Source: Allobosea sp. (GTDB lineage Bacteria; Pseudomonadota; Alphaproteobacteria; Rhizobiales; Beijerinckiaceae). From it: a stretch of DNA of 59,908 nucleotides. The notes under the pieces are model-generated. The model was not told the origin of the DNA and did not search any database. It worked only from the letters and a program-made list of their open reading frames with translations. Numbering within the stretch: position 1 is the stretch's first letter; each line of letters opens with the position of its first letter. Made by a program: the position numbers and the translations under genes. The stretch is from positions 1 through 59,908 of the forward strand of contig NZ_JAUYTP010000048.1 of assembly GCF_030695125.1 (NCBI RefSeq). Reading direction: 5' to 3'. This document shows, piece by piece, positions 51,738 through 59,908 of the stretch.

Positions 51738-53986
51738 CAGGCCCCTCCTGCCTTCGCCCGCTCGCGCCGGCGCCCCGCATGCAGCGCGCGGAACTGCTGC
51801 ACGAGGGCGGCGGCGAAGGCCGGGTCGTTGATGTGATGCGGGCAGCGGATCAGCTGCCGCGTCGGCGTCTGGCGCACGGTCTGCTCCAGCGCCTGGAACA
51901 GGGCGGCGTCGGCGGCCGGATCGTGGAAGGGCTTGCCGGGGGCATCGAGCGCCGAGACGCCGCGCTCGGGCAGGAGGAAGCGCACCGGCCCCTCCATCAG
52001 GTTCAGCCGCTCGCCGATCCAGCGCCCCATCCGGGCGTTCTCCTCGGCGGTCGTCCGCATCAGCGTGATCTGCGGGTTGTGCGGATAGAGATTGCGGCCC
52101 CGGTAGCGCTCCGGCACCGTCTCGGGCGCGAAGAAATTGACCATGTCGAGCGCCCCGACGGAGCCGACATAGGGGATGCGGGTGCGGATGATCGCGCCGA
52201 AGCGGTCTTCCGTCGCCGGCAGGAAGCCGCCCATCATCATGTCGCAGATTTCGGTGGTGGAGACGTCGATGACGGCCCCGACCAGCCCGGAGTCGACCAG
52301 CTTCTCCAGCGCCCGCCCACCCGTGCCGGTGGCGTGGAAGACGAGCGGCTCCCAGTCGGCCTCCAGCAGCCGCGAGACCTGCTGCACGCAGGGCGTCGTC
52401 ACGCCGAACATGGTGAGCCCGACGAGCGGCTTCTCGGGCTCGGCGCGCCGCGTCGTCGCCGGTCTGGTGAGATCGGCCAGCCGCGCCTTGGCCATGGCGG
52501 CCATCGCCCGCGCCCCGTTGCCGAGCACCAGCCGCGAGACCCGGTTGATCCCCTGCACATCGGTGACGGCATGCATCATGGTGATGTCGGCGGCGCCGAC
52601 ATAAGCCGAGACATCGCCCGAGGCCATGGTCGAGATCATCAGCTTCGGCAGCCCGATCGGCAGGGCCTGCATCGCCGGCGTCACCATCGCGGTCGCCCCC
52701 GAGCCACCGGCCGAGATCACGCCGAGAACGCCCTGCTGGCGCGGGAGCCAGGCCTTGAACGCCTCCGTCATCGCCGCCACGGCCGCGCCGCGGTCACCCG
52801 ACGCGATGCCGGCCGAGCCGCGCGGATGGGCGAGCGCGATCTCCTGCGGGGTGACGTCGCCGCCGGCACTGCGGCCCGAGGTCGAGATGTCGACGAGCCG
52901 CGCCCGAACCCCGTCGGCCTGGACGAGATCGCGGATGAAGCGCAGCTCCTCGCCCTTTGTGTCGAGCGTGCCGACGACGATGACATGCGGCTCGCCGCTG
53001 CCCGAGGGCGCCTGGCGCCGGCCGTCCGCGACCCGGGTGCCGTCGCGCGTCGCCAGCGTCGGGCGCGAGATCGTCCGCGCCTGCGCCTCGATCCGCGCCG
53101 CCGGGACGGGCTGCGACCAGCGCGTCGGGATGACCGGATTGGCGTTGTAGACCCGCATCGGGCCGCTCGGCGGGGCTGGGGCGAGGGCCGCCCCGTTTTC
53201 GGACGTCTCCGCCGGTTCGGGCGCGCCGTCGGTTTCGTCATGGCTGTGCCGGCCGACGCCGAGCAGGCGCTGCTGCAGGTCGCGGTCGCCGGCCAGCGTC
53301 ACTGATGCGATGATGCGGTTGATCCGGCCATTGACCATGATGGCGACCGGGTCCGACATTTCGGTCGCGACACCGATATTCTGCTCGATCACGAGGATCG
53401 CCACGTCGCCCTGCTCGGCGAGGCGCACCAGCATCTCCTCGACATGGGCGACGATGACGGGCGCGAGACCCTCCGTCGGCTCGTCCATGATCAGCAGGCG
53501 CGGATTCATCAGCAGGGCGCGGCTGATCGCCAGCATCTGCTGCTCGCCGCCCGAGAGCTGGGCGCCGCCATTGTTGCGGCGCTCCGCCAGCCGCGGGAAG
53601 GCCTCGTAGATCCGCTCCGGCGTCCAGGCCCCGCGCTTGGAGCGCTGCATCAGCCGCAGATGCTCGTCGACTGTGAGCGAGCGCCAGAGCCGGCGCCCCT
53701 GCGGCACATAGCCGATGCCGAGCCGCGCGATCTCGGCCGGGCTGCGCCCCGCGATCTCCTCGCCGAAGAAGCGGATCGAGCCCGAGCTGACCGGCACCAG
53801 CCCCATGATCGCCTTGCACATGGTCGTCTTGCCCATGCCGTTGCGGCCGACCACGGAGAGCACGCCGCTCTGGAGCGTGAGGTCGACGCCCTGCAGCGCA
53901 TGGGAGCGCCCATAGAAGACGTTGAGACCGGCGATCTGCAGGATCGGCACGCCGACGCCGGGCGGGGCCTTGAGGCGCTCAGCCAT
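51737..53986 (-). CDS. LivF-type ABC ATPase fused to a Tm-1-like (UPF0261) domain
   Basis: A 749-aa fusion. Residues 1-245 are a LivF-type ATPase: Walker [11 protein letters not shown], signature QLSGGEQQM, Walker [15 protein letters not shown] Pro/Ala-rich linker follows, and residues about 330-745 are a Tm-1-like ATP-binding domain ([55 protein letters not shown]). ATG at 53986 has GGAGG 5 nt upstream; another at 54001 is possible. UPF0261 proteins normally stand alone at about 400 aa. It supplies one ATPase of the Liv transporter here. Confidence 0.9.
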   Translation of the reverse strand: MAERLKAPPGVGVPILQIAGLNVFYGRSHALQGVDLTLQSGVLSVVGRNGMGKTTMCKAIMGLVPVSSGSIRFFGEEIAGRSPAEIARLGIGYVPQGRRLWRSLTVDEHLRLMQRSKRGAWTPERIYEAFPRLAERRNNGGAQLSGGEQQMLAISRALLMNPRLLIMDEPTEGLAPVIVAHVEEMLVRLAEQGDVAILVIEQNIGVATEMSDPVAIMVNGRINRIIASVTLAGDRDLQQRLLGVGRHSHDETDGAPEPAETSENGAALAPAPPSGPMRVYNANPVIPTRWSQPVPAARIEAQARTISRPTLATRDGTRVADGRRQAPSGSGEPHVIVVGTLDTKGEELRFIRDLVQADGVRARLVDISTSGRSAGGDVTPQEIALAHPRGSAGIASGDRGAAVAAMTEAFKAWLPRQQGVLGVISAGGSGATAMVTPAMQALPIGLPKLMISTMASGDVSAYVGAADITMMHAVTDVQGINRVSRLVLGNGARAMAAMAKARLADLTRPATTRRAEPEKPLVGLTMFGVTTPCVQQVSRLLEADWEPLVFHATGTGGRALEKLVDSGLVGAVIDVSTTEICDMMMGGFLPATEDRFGAIIRTRIPYVGSVGALDMVNFFAPETVPERYRGRNLYPHNPQITLMRTTAEENARMGRWIGERLNLMEGPVRFLLPERGVSALDAPGKPFHDPAADAALFQALEQTVRQTPTRQLIRCPHHINDPAFAAALVQQFRALHAGRRRERAKAGGA

Positions 53987-54782
53987 GCCCGCCTCCGACA
54001 TGTCCGCCGCCGAGATAGAGCTCCTGGACTTCCGGGTCGCTCTCGATCTCCTGAGGCGCGCCTTCCTTGAAGATGCGGCCGTTGTGCATCATCGTCACGC
54101 TCTCGACGACGCGCAGCGCCACATCCATGTCGTGCTCGATGATGATGTAGCCGATATGGCTCGGCAGCGAGGTGAGGATGTGGACGAGGTCGCGCCGCTC
54201 GGTCGGCGAGAGCCCCGCCGCCGGCTCGTCGAACAGGATGAAGCGGGGCGCGCCAGACAGGGCGAGCGCGATCTCGAGCTGGCGCTGCTGGCCATAGGCG
54301 AGCTCGCCGACCAGCCTGTCCTTGACGGCCGAGAGATGCACCGCCTCGACCAGCGTCTCGGCCGCATGGACCAGCGCGTCGTCCCGGCGCGGGCGCAGCA
54401 GCGAGAAGCGGTTCCGCGAGACACCCCGGCAGGCGAGATAGACGTTGTCGAGCACCGAAAGCCCGGTGAACAGCGACGAGATCTGGTAGGTCCGGCGCAG
54501 ACCCCGCCGGATCCGCTCCTGCGGCGGAAAGGCGGTAACGTCCTCGCCGAAGAAGCGGATCACGCCCGAACTCGGCGCGAAATCGCCGGTGACGCAGTTG
54601 AACAGCGTCGTCTTTCCCGCCCCGTTCGAGCCCAGCACGGCGCGCCGCTCGCCGGGCTTCACCGAGAGCGTGATGTCGGTCAGCGCCGCCAGCGCGCCAA
54701 ACAGCCGCGAGACCCCGCGCAGTTCGAGCGCGTTGGCGGAGCCCGCCGCCGTCAGCCGCTCGCGGGAGACGACCGCGCTCAT
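53979..54782 (-). CDS. livG: Branched-chain-amino-acid-type ABC transporter ATPase (LivG family)
   Basis: A 267-aa ATPase. Walker A GSNGAGKTTLFN is near residues 51-62, the signature is LAYGQQRQLEIA, Walker B FILFDEPAAGLSP, and switch His in IIIEHDMDVAL. The start at 54782 overlaps livM by 4 nt. Its stop lies in the start region of the LivF-Tm-1 gene. With LivF it powers the LivHM permease; the substrate need not be an amino acid. Confidence 0.95.
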   Translation of the reverse strand: MSAVVSRERLTAAGSANALELRGVSRLFGALAALTDITLSVKPGERRAVLGSNGAGKTTLFNCVTGDFAPSSGVIRFFGEDVTAFPPQERIRRGLRRTYQISSLFTGLSVLDNVYLACRGVSRNRFSLLRPRRDDALVHAAETLVEAVHLSAVKDRLVGELAYGQQRQLEIALALSGAPRFILFDEPAAGLSPTERRDLVHILTSLPSHIGYIIIEHDMDVALRVVESVTMMHNGRIFKEGAPQEIESDPEVQELYLGGGHVGGGHG

Positions 54783-55864
54783 GGTGCGCCTCCGCCGGAG
54801 CCCATCTGGCTGTCGCGGGCGTCGCGGCCGCGGCGATAGCGCTCGCGCAGCCGCTGGAAGATGCCGATCAGCCCGTCGGGCGAGAACAGCACGATGACCA
54901 GGAAGCCGAGCCCGATCAGCAGCTGGTAGCGCCGCCCGTCGAGGCCGACACCCTCGAGCACGTCGAGCGCGAAGGTGCGCAGCAGCACATAGACGAGCGC
55001 GCCGATGAAGGGGCCGATCGGGCGGCTCAGGCCCCCGACCACCGCGATGATCAGCATGTCGACGACGGGCCCGACGCCGGCCGTGCCGGGCGAGATCTGG
55101 CGCTGGTACCAGACCAGCAGCACGCCTGCCGAGGCGGCGATCAGCGAAGCGAAGGTATAGGCGGCGATGCGATGCGCGACGACGTCGAAGCCGAGCGCCG
55201 CCATGCGGCGGGGGTTGTCGCGCGTGCCCTGCAAGGCGAGCCCGAAGGGGGCCCGCGAGACATAGATCACCGCGCCATAGGCCAGCCCCGCACAGGCCAG
55301 CGTCAGGTAGTAGAAGGGCAGGCTCTGGCCCCAGTCGATGCCCAGGAAGACCGGCGGCAGGATGCCGTTGAAGCCGCTGAAACCATTGAAGATCGTATAG
55401 TTCTGCAGCGTCAGGTAGTAGAAGGCCGAGGCGATCGCGAGCGTGATCATGATCGTGTAGATGCCCTCGGTGCGCACCGAGAGCGCCCCGCTCAGCGTGC
55501 CGAACAGCGTCGCGACCAGGATCGCGACCGGCACCGCCGTCCACCATGGCCAGTTCAGGCTGATCTGGGTGATGGCGCTGCCACCGAGGATCGCCACGAG
55601 GTAACCGGCAAAGCCCGCCACCGTCATCTGGATGAGGCTGACGATGCCGCCATAGCCGGCCAGGAACATCAGGCTGAGCGCGACCATGCCCAGGATCATC
55701 GCATAGGCGATGATCTGGACAAGCCAGAACGGGCTGGCGATGGCGGGCATGGCGAGCAGCAGGGCGGCCACGATCCAGAAGGCGGTGCCCCGCCGGGCAA
55801 CCCAGTCCCCGAAGCCCTCCTGGGGACGGGCGCGCTGCTCCAGATCGAGGTCGGCGATGGCCAT
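54779..55864 (-). CDS. livM: Branched-chain-amino-acid-type ABC transporter permease (LivM family)
   Basis: A 361-aa permease with about 9-10 helices. LSLMFLAGYGGIVSLIQMT (about 67-85), ALSVRTEGIYTIMITLAIA and GPFIGALVYVLLRTF are typical LivM blocks. MAIADLDLEQ gives the start; the open frame upstream is inside livH. It lies 2 nt after livH. Confidence 0.95.
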   Translation of the reverse strand: MAIADLDLEQRARPQEGFGDWVARRGTAFWIVAALLLAMPAIASPFWLVQIIAYAMILGMVALSLMFLAGYGGIVSLIQMTVAGFAGYLVAILGGSAITQISLNWPWWTAVPVAILVATLFGTLSGALSVRTEGIYTIMITLAIASAFYYLTLQNYTIFNGFSGFNGILPPVFLGIDWGQSLPFYYLTLACAGLAYGAVIYVSRAPFGLALQGTRDNPRRMAALGFDVVAHRIAAYTFASLIAASAGVLLVWYQRQISPGTAGVGPVVDMLIIAVVGGLSRPIGPFIGALVYVLLRTFALDVLEGVGLDGRRYQLLIGLGFLVIVLFSPDGLIGIFQRLRERYRRGRDARDSQMGSGGGAP

Positions 55865-55866
55865 CG

Positions 55867-56877
55867 TCAGCGCCTCGCCGCCAGGCCTTCGGGCCTGATC
55901 GCCAGCACCGCGACCATGATCAGGAAGGTCAGCATCACCGCATAGGTCGGCATGTAGACCGAGCCGAACTGCTCGGCGAGGCCGACGATCAGCGCCCCGA
56001 CCGCCGCGCCCGGGATCGAGCCCATGCCGCCTACGATGACGACGACGAGCGAGGACAGCAGGATGCGCGTATCCTCGCCCGGCTGCAGCGACTGGAAGGT
56101 GCCGCCGACGACGCCGGCGAGGCCCGCGAGCCCGGCCCCGAAGGCGAAGACCATGACGAAGACGAGTTGCACGCGCACGCCGGTCGCCGACAGCATGTCG
56201 CGGTCGTCCACCCCGGCGCGCACCAGCATGCCGACCCGCGTGCGGTTGAGCGCCAGCCACATCAGCACGCCGACGACGATCGCCCCGATCAGGATGGCGA
56301 TGCGCACCAGCGGATAGGTCATCATCACCGCCTCGCCATTGCTGCGCAGCGCGACCGCCAAGGGCAGCGTCACCGGCCCCGAGAGCCAGTCCGGCGCGGT
56401 GACCTGGAAGGTGTCGCCGCCATAGCTCCACAACAGCAGGTCGGCGAAGATGATCGAGAGCCCGATGGTGACGAGCGTCTGGCGGAGGTCCTGGCCTTCC
56501 ATCCAGCGGAACAACAGCACCTGCATGAGGATGCCAGCCAGCGCCACGACGAGGAAGGCGACCAGCAGCGCCATCAGCCAGGAGCCGGTCCATTCGCCGA
56601 CGCTGTAGCCGACATAGCCGCCGAACAGATACAGCGAGCCATGCGCGAGGTTGACGTTGCGCATCAGCCCGAAGATCAGCGTGAACCCGCTGGCGACCAG
56701 GAAATACAGCGCCCCCAGAGTGATGCCGTTGAACAGCGCGCTCAGGAAGACGCGCTTGCGCCCGAACATCGCCTCCATCCCCGGCGTCCAGATCGAAAAG
56801 ACGAGCCAGGCCAGGACGGCGAGCGCCAGCAGGATGATCAGCGACCAGATCGGGCGGCGGGCGACGAAATCAGACAT
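55867..56877 (-). CDS. livH: Branched-chain-amino-acid-type ABC transporter permease (LivH family)
   Basis: A 336-aa permease. After a first helix, LFNGITLGALYFLVASGFTLIF and MRNVNLAHGSLYLFGGYVG are the LivH hallmark; VVIVGGMGSIPGAAVGALIVG follows in the C-terminal half. It overlaps the araC gene by 8 nt at its start, so both share a transcript. It partners LivM. Confidence 0.95.
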   Translation of the reverse strand: MSDFVARRPIWSLIILLALAVLAWLVFSIWTPGMEAMFGRKRVFLSALFNGITLGALYFLVASGFTLIFGLMRNVNLAHGSLYLFGGYVGYSVGEWTGSWLMALLVAFLVVALAGILMQVLLFRWMEGQDLRQTLVTIGLSIIFADLLLWSYGGDTFQVTAPDWLSGPVTLPLAVALRSNGEAVMMTYPLVRIAILIGAIVVGVLMWLALNRTRVGMLVRAGVDDRDMLSATGVRVQLVFVMVFAFGAGLAGLAGVVGGTFQSLQPGEDTRILLSSLVVVIVGGMGSIPGAAVGALIVGLAEQFGSVYMPTYAVMLTFLIMVAVLAIRPEGLAARR

Positions 56878-57742
56878 GGCAGGCCCGCAGCGACGGGCCG
56901 GAGAGCTGCGGCACTTGGCCGATACGGCGCAGGACGCGGCGATAATCGCGCGGCGCCATGCCCATATGGGCGGTGAAAAAGCGGGTGAAGACGCTCTGGC
57001 AGGAGAAGCCGAGCGTCTGGCTGATCTGCGTCACCGGATCGCCCGAGAGCACGAGGCGATCGAGCGCGGCATCAAGCCGGACGGTGTTGGCGAAGACGGT
57101 CGGGGTGACGCCGACCTGCTCGCGGAAGAGCTTGAAGAAATGCGCTCGCGACAGCCCGGCCTCCCGGGCGACACGTGCGAGCGCGCCCTCATGGGCGGGA
57201 TGGGCCTCGATCAGGCGCTGCGCCCGCGCCACCCGCCGGTCGAGCACGCTTTCCGGCGCGACATGCAGCAGGGCGGAGGCGAGGTCCTGTCCGATCGGCT
57301 CGCTCGAGGCCTGGGCCAGAGCCATCAGCACTGGTGCCAGATTGAGGTCGCGATGCGCCGACAGCAGCATCTCGACCGCCTCGTCGCGCCAGGAGGCGAG
57401 TTCGCGGGTGATCACCAGCTCGGACGCCGGGAAGGCGAGCGCGCCAGGCGGCATCATGGTCTGGGCCGCGAGCCATTCGGGCTTGAGATAGACGACGAGG
57501 AAGAGGCCGAGCGCGCCCGCCCGTTCCGGCTGGAAATTGTGCGGCTCCCACGGGTTGATCGCCACACCCATGAAGGGGTCGACCAGCGTGGTGCGGCCAT
57601 TCACGGTGACGAGGCCGCGCGATCCTTCGAGAAAGAAGATCAGATGGGCCTCGCGGTGGGCGTGCAGCACCAGCGGGCGGTCGAGATCGTAGATCGCGAC
57701 GCGGCCGAAGGGACCGTGGCAGACCGCAACTGCGCGACTCAT
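56870..57742 (-). CDS. AraC-family transcriptional regulator
   Basis: A 290-aa regulator. The N-terminal cupin-like domain (about 1-140, with HAHREAHLIFFLEGSRG and INPWEPHNFQ) binds a small ligand, and the C-terminal double HTH (about 185-285) includes LARVAREAGLSRAHFFKLFR and ISQTLGFSCQSVFTRFF. The start at 57742 gives MSRAVAVCHGPFG. It lies between the binding-protein gene and livH and overlaps the latter by 8 nt, an unusual place. It is the obvious regulator of the whole minus-strand cluster, with the imported compound as a likely inducer. Confidence 0.92.
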   Translation of the reverse strand: MSRAVAVCHGPFGRVAIYDLDRPLVLHAHREAHLIFFLEGSRGLVTVNGRTTLVDPFMGVAINPWEPHNFQPERAGALGLFLVVYLKPEWLAAQTMMPPGALAFPASELVITRELASWRDEAVEMLLSAHRDLNLAPVLMALAQASSEPIGQDLASALLHVAPESVLDRRVARAQRLIEAHPAHEGALARVAREAGLSRAHFFKLFREQVGVTPTVFANTVRLDAALDRLVLSGDPVTQISQTLGFSCQSVFTRFFTAHMGMAPRDYRRVLRRIGQVPQLSGPSLRACHV

Positions 57743-57905
57743 GATGCCTCGCGAAAGTAGGTCCGACGCAGGAAGCTGGGCCTCGTCGGGCAAGCCGCCG
57801 GCTTGGCACCGCGAGATCCGCTCGCAGGCGCCGGGGGTCGGGACGTCACGGAAGCGGAGGGGGCACGCATTGGCGCGGGTCCCCTCCATCAGGCGCTCGC
57901 GCGCC

Positions 57906-59153
57906 CTATTTCTTGCATTCCGGATTGGTCCGGGACGGCAGGCCGATCGCCTTGAACGCCTCCAGCGAGAGGCCCAGCGTCTGCGTCACGTCCGGCACGG
58001 CGCGCACGAACTTGTTGGTCAGATCGCCATTGGGCAGCTCGGCGACCTCGGTGATGAAGGTCGTGGCGATCGCCTGCCGGTTGTCGTCGAGCCGGATCTT
58101 GCCGTTGGGCGCATTCAGCTCGACCTTGGCCAGCTCGGCGCGCAGCTTGGCGCCGCCATCCGAGAGGTCGCCCTTGACCTTGTCCATCGCGATCGAGAGC
58201 GCCATCACGGCGTTGTAGTAGTTGGTCGCGAAGAGCGAGGGGCTGGCGAAGCGCTTGTCGGCCGGGAACGCCTCCTGATAGGTCTTGACCCAGGCCTTCC
58301 AGCGCGGATCGTCCCAGGCGTCGGCGACGCCGCCGGAGGAGGGCGTGCCGACCAGAAGGCGCTTGGCGGCGCCCTTCGACGACAGCACGGTCTGGTCGAC
58401 CATGATCGAGCCGCCGATGAACTTCGCCTTGCCGCCGGTCTGGCTGTACTGGTTCAGGAAGTTGACCGCGTCACCGCCGCCCAGGCCGAGGAAGACGGCG
58501 TCGACATCGTCGGGGATGTTGGCGATCACCGAGCCGAAATCCTTGGTGCCGAGCGGCACCCACTGGCGCTGGACAATCTCGCCGCCCGCCCGGCAATAGC
58601 CGATCGCGAAGCCGAAGACCTGCGTATAGGGGAAGGAGTAGTCCTCGGCGATCACCGAGATCTTCTTGAAGCCCTTGTCCTTCAGCACGTATTCGCCGAG
58701 ACCGGCCATCCACATCGCGCCGTCGCTGTTGAAGCGGAAGAAGTTCGGCGAGGGATTGACGAAGGTCGTCTCGAGCGCGCCCGACGAGCCGTTGACCATG
58801 ACGAGGTTCGGCACCGTCTTGCTGTAGTCGCGCATGGCGATGCCTTCGGAGCCCGACAGCGGCCCGATGATGAGCTGCACCTTGTCCTGCTCGACCAGCT
58901 TGCGGGCCGCACGCAGTGCGGAATCCGGGCTGGCGTCGGTCGCGGTGATGATGAGCTCGAATTCGCGTCCGGCGAGCTTGTTGCCGAGCTCCTTGGCCGC
59001 GATCTGGACGCCGCGGACGCCGTCTTCACCGCCGGACGTCAAAGCGCCCGACAGTGTCGCCATCACACCGATCTTGAGTTTTTCCTGGGCATGCGCGGCC
59101 GGTGCAGCCGCGACGAAACAGGCCGCGACAGCGGCCGCAAGCGTCTTGCGCAT
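57906..59153 (-). CDS. ABC transporter substrate-binding protein (LivK/Peripla_BP_6 type)
   Basis: A 415-aa periplasmic receptor. A Sec signal peptide ends near AAPAAHAQE (about residue 22); the mature protein begins KLKIGVMATLSGALTSGGED, the Peripla_BP_6 hallmark, and DKVQLIIGPLSGSEGIA follows. Homologues bind amino acids, amides, urea or aromatic acids. It is the first gene of the cluster, 163 nt ahead of araC. The ligand is unknown but should be the substrate of the encoded catabolic route. Confidence 0.93.
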   Translation of the reverse strand: MRKTLAAAVAACFVAAAPAAHAQEKLKIGVMATLSGALTSGGEDGVRGVQIAAKELGNKLAGREFELIITATDASPDSALRAARKLVEQDKVQLIIGPLSGSEGIAMRDYSKTVPNLVMVNGSSGALETTFVNPSPNFFRFNSDGAMWMAGLGEYVLKDKGFKKISVIAEDYSFPYTQVFGFAIGYCRAGGEIVQRQWVPLGTKDFGSVIANIPDDVDAVFLGLGGGDAVNFLNQYSQTGGKAKFIGGSIMVDQTVLSSKGAAKRLLVGTPSSGGVADAWDDPRWKAWVKTYQEAFPADKRFASPSLFATNYYNAVMALSIAMDKVKGDLSDGGAKLRAELAKVELNAPNGKIRLDDNRQAIATTFITEVAELPNGDLTNKFVRAVPDVTQTLGLSLEAFKAIGLPSRTNPECKK

Positions 59154-59371
59154 CGTAGTCCTCCCTGCGTGCTGGCCGCGCCGAAGGTTCTGACGGCGAA
59201 GCCGGTGGCGGCTTTTGGATCCGCTCTAAACACACGGTAACATAGCGCCGGACGCTGCCAAGGCCGCGGATATTGCGCTGGGTCTGCTTTTTGGCTGCTG
59301 CCATCGCCCCTGAGGCGCTGTGCCCGGCAGCCTCGCGCACCTTCCGTTCGCAGCCGGTATGACCACGAGGG

Positions 59372-59403
59372 CGCCCCCCTGGAGCTTCAGCTCCAGGGGG
59401 GCG
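59372..59403. terminator. Perfect 14-bp hairpin between the secreted-protein gene and livK
   Basis: CGCCCCCCTGGAGC pairs with GCTCCAGGGGGGCG around a TTCA loop. It starts 37 nt after the stop of the gene at 59441-59827 (minus strand). No T tract follows on either strand, so it could be a factor-assisted terminator or a transcript stabiliser. Nothing else is visible in 59154-59440 apart from the upstream region of the binding-protein gene. Confidence 0.6.
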
Positions 59404-59440
59404 GGGGATTGATGAGCTCGCCGGGCCTTGCAGCTGTGGC

Positions 59441-59827
59441 TTACCGGCAGATGGTCTTGTAGCCGACGACGATGGTCTCGCCCGAGTAGCGGTCGAAGCG
59501 CTTGATCGGCTTCTCGAAGCACTCCTCCTCGGCCTCGACGAAGCGCACTGGGCGCTGGTGACCGTAATCAGCCCGACGCACGTCGCGATCATGGAAGCTG
59601 CGGTGGCGAGGCTCGGCCGCACGGGCCTGGTTGCTGATGATCGCCGCGCCGATGAGGGCACCGGTGACACCGAGCAGGGCCCCGGCGACGGCCGTCTTGC
59701 GGCTGTGCTGCTTGACCGGCTTGACCTCGAAGCCGCGATCGGAGGCAGACGCGCTGGAGACGAAGGAACCGCTGATCATGGCGACGGTCAGGGCGGCGGC
59801 GACGGTCTTGGTGAAGCTCTTGGTCAT
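59441..59827 (-). CDS. Small secreted or membrane-anchored protein of unknown function
   Basis: A 128-aa protein. The signal peptide (KTVAAALTVAMISGSFVSSA) ends near SASASD. A second hydrophobic stretch (AGALLGVTGALIGAAII, about residues 47-63) resembles a Gly-zipper. The C-terminal 50 residues are charged with two cysteines (EEECFEK; YKTICR) that might pair in the periplasm. ATG at 59827 has AGAGG 9 nt upstream; the ATG at 59836 is adjacent to that site and less likely. No family is recognised. Confidence 0.75.
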   Translation of the reverse strand: MTKSFTKTVAAALTVAMISGSFVSSASASDRGFEVKPVKQHSRKTAVAGALLGVTGALIGAAIISNQARAAEPRHRSFHDRDVRRADYGHQRPVRFVEAEEECFEKPIKRFDRYSGETIVVGYKTICR

Positions 59828-59908
59828 GACGCTCATCCTCTGGCTGGGCGGCGATCCGTTCGCCGATGAATTGACCCTAGAGCCAGGCCCATCGGTGCGC
59901 TGTTCCCG

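Overview
The window is high-GC DNA from an alphaproteobacterium, most likely Hyphomicrobiales (a Bosea-like or Methylobacterium-like relative; this is inferred from gene content and style, not proven). Clues are the density of TRAP and Liv-type transporters, FCD-type GntR regulators, a CODH-like molybdenum hydroxylase with cox-type accessory genes, IS630-derived repeats and the GTCATCCCGG-type interspersed palindrome.

Left part (1-30860): an initiator tRNA with a terminator is followed by a carboxylate-catabolism region. It holds three complete TRAP transporters (535-3535, 15820-18748, 20716-23646). Around them are an amidohydrolase, a 3-hydroxyisobutyrate-dehydrogenase-like reductase, an enoyl-CoA hydratase with a CaiB-type CoA-transferase, a semialdehyde dehydrogenase with an iron alcohol dehydrogenase, a SAF-domain dehydrogenase, a cyclase-family hydrolase, an SDR, an acyl-CoA ligase, a Gfo/Idh oxidoreductase and a pxpABC 5-oxoprolinase operon. 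Three GntR/FCD regulators lie inside it. Two palindromes, ATCCTATAGGAT and TTGCATGCAA, recur almost only in front of these operons and suggest two local regulons. Between 13760 and 15734 the region is interrupted by IS630-derived material: a 191-bp MITE, a solo end, a decayed transposase and a LysM-domain gene lying between two inverted IS ends.

Middle (31077-36917): a PAS-containing chemotaxis receptor with a CheR-tether pentapeptide, a small secreted protein, and an OmpR-type response regulator with its histidine kinase.

Right part (37102-59153): 19 genes, all on the minus strand, many overlapping or nearly so. In transcription order they are a Liv-type binding protein, an AraC regulator, LivH, LivM, LivG, a LivF ATPase fused to a Tm-1-like domain, a PEP-hydrolase-type TIM barrel, a giant flotillin-like protein with 44-residue repeats, two SRPBCC proteins, the FAD, 2Fe-2S and split molybdopterin subunits of a xanthine-dehydrogenase-family hydroxylase, MoxR and VWA maturation proteins, an amidohydrolase, an AHL-lactonase-family hydrolase, and an SMP-30/isochorismatase fusion. 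The simplest reading is one import-and-degradation programme: ABC uptake, Mo-dependent hydroxylation, then ring or amide opening by successive hydrolases. The substrate cannot be read from the sequence. This cluster is the best candidate for an undescribed system. The window ends with a small secreted protein gene.
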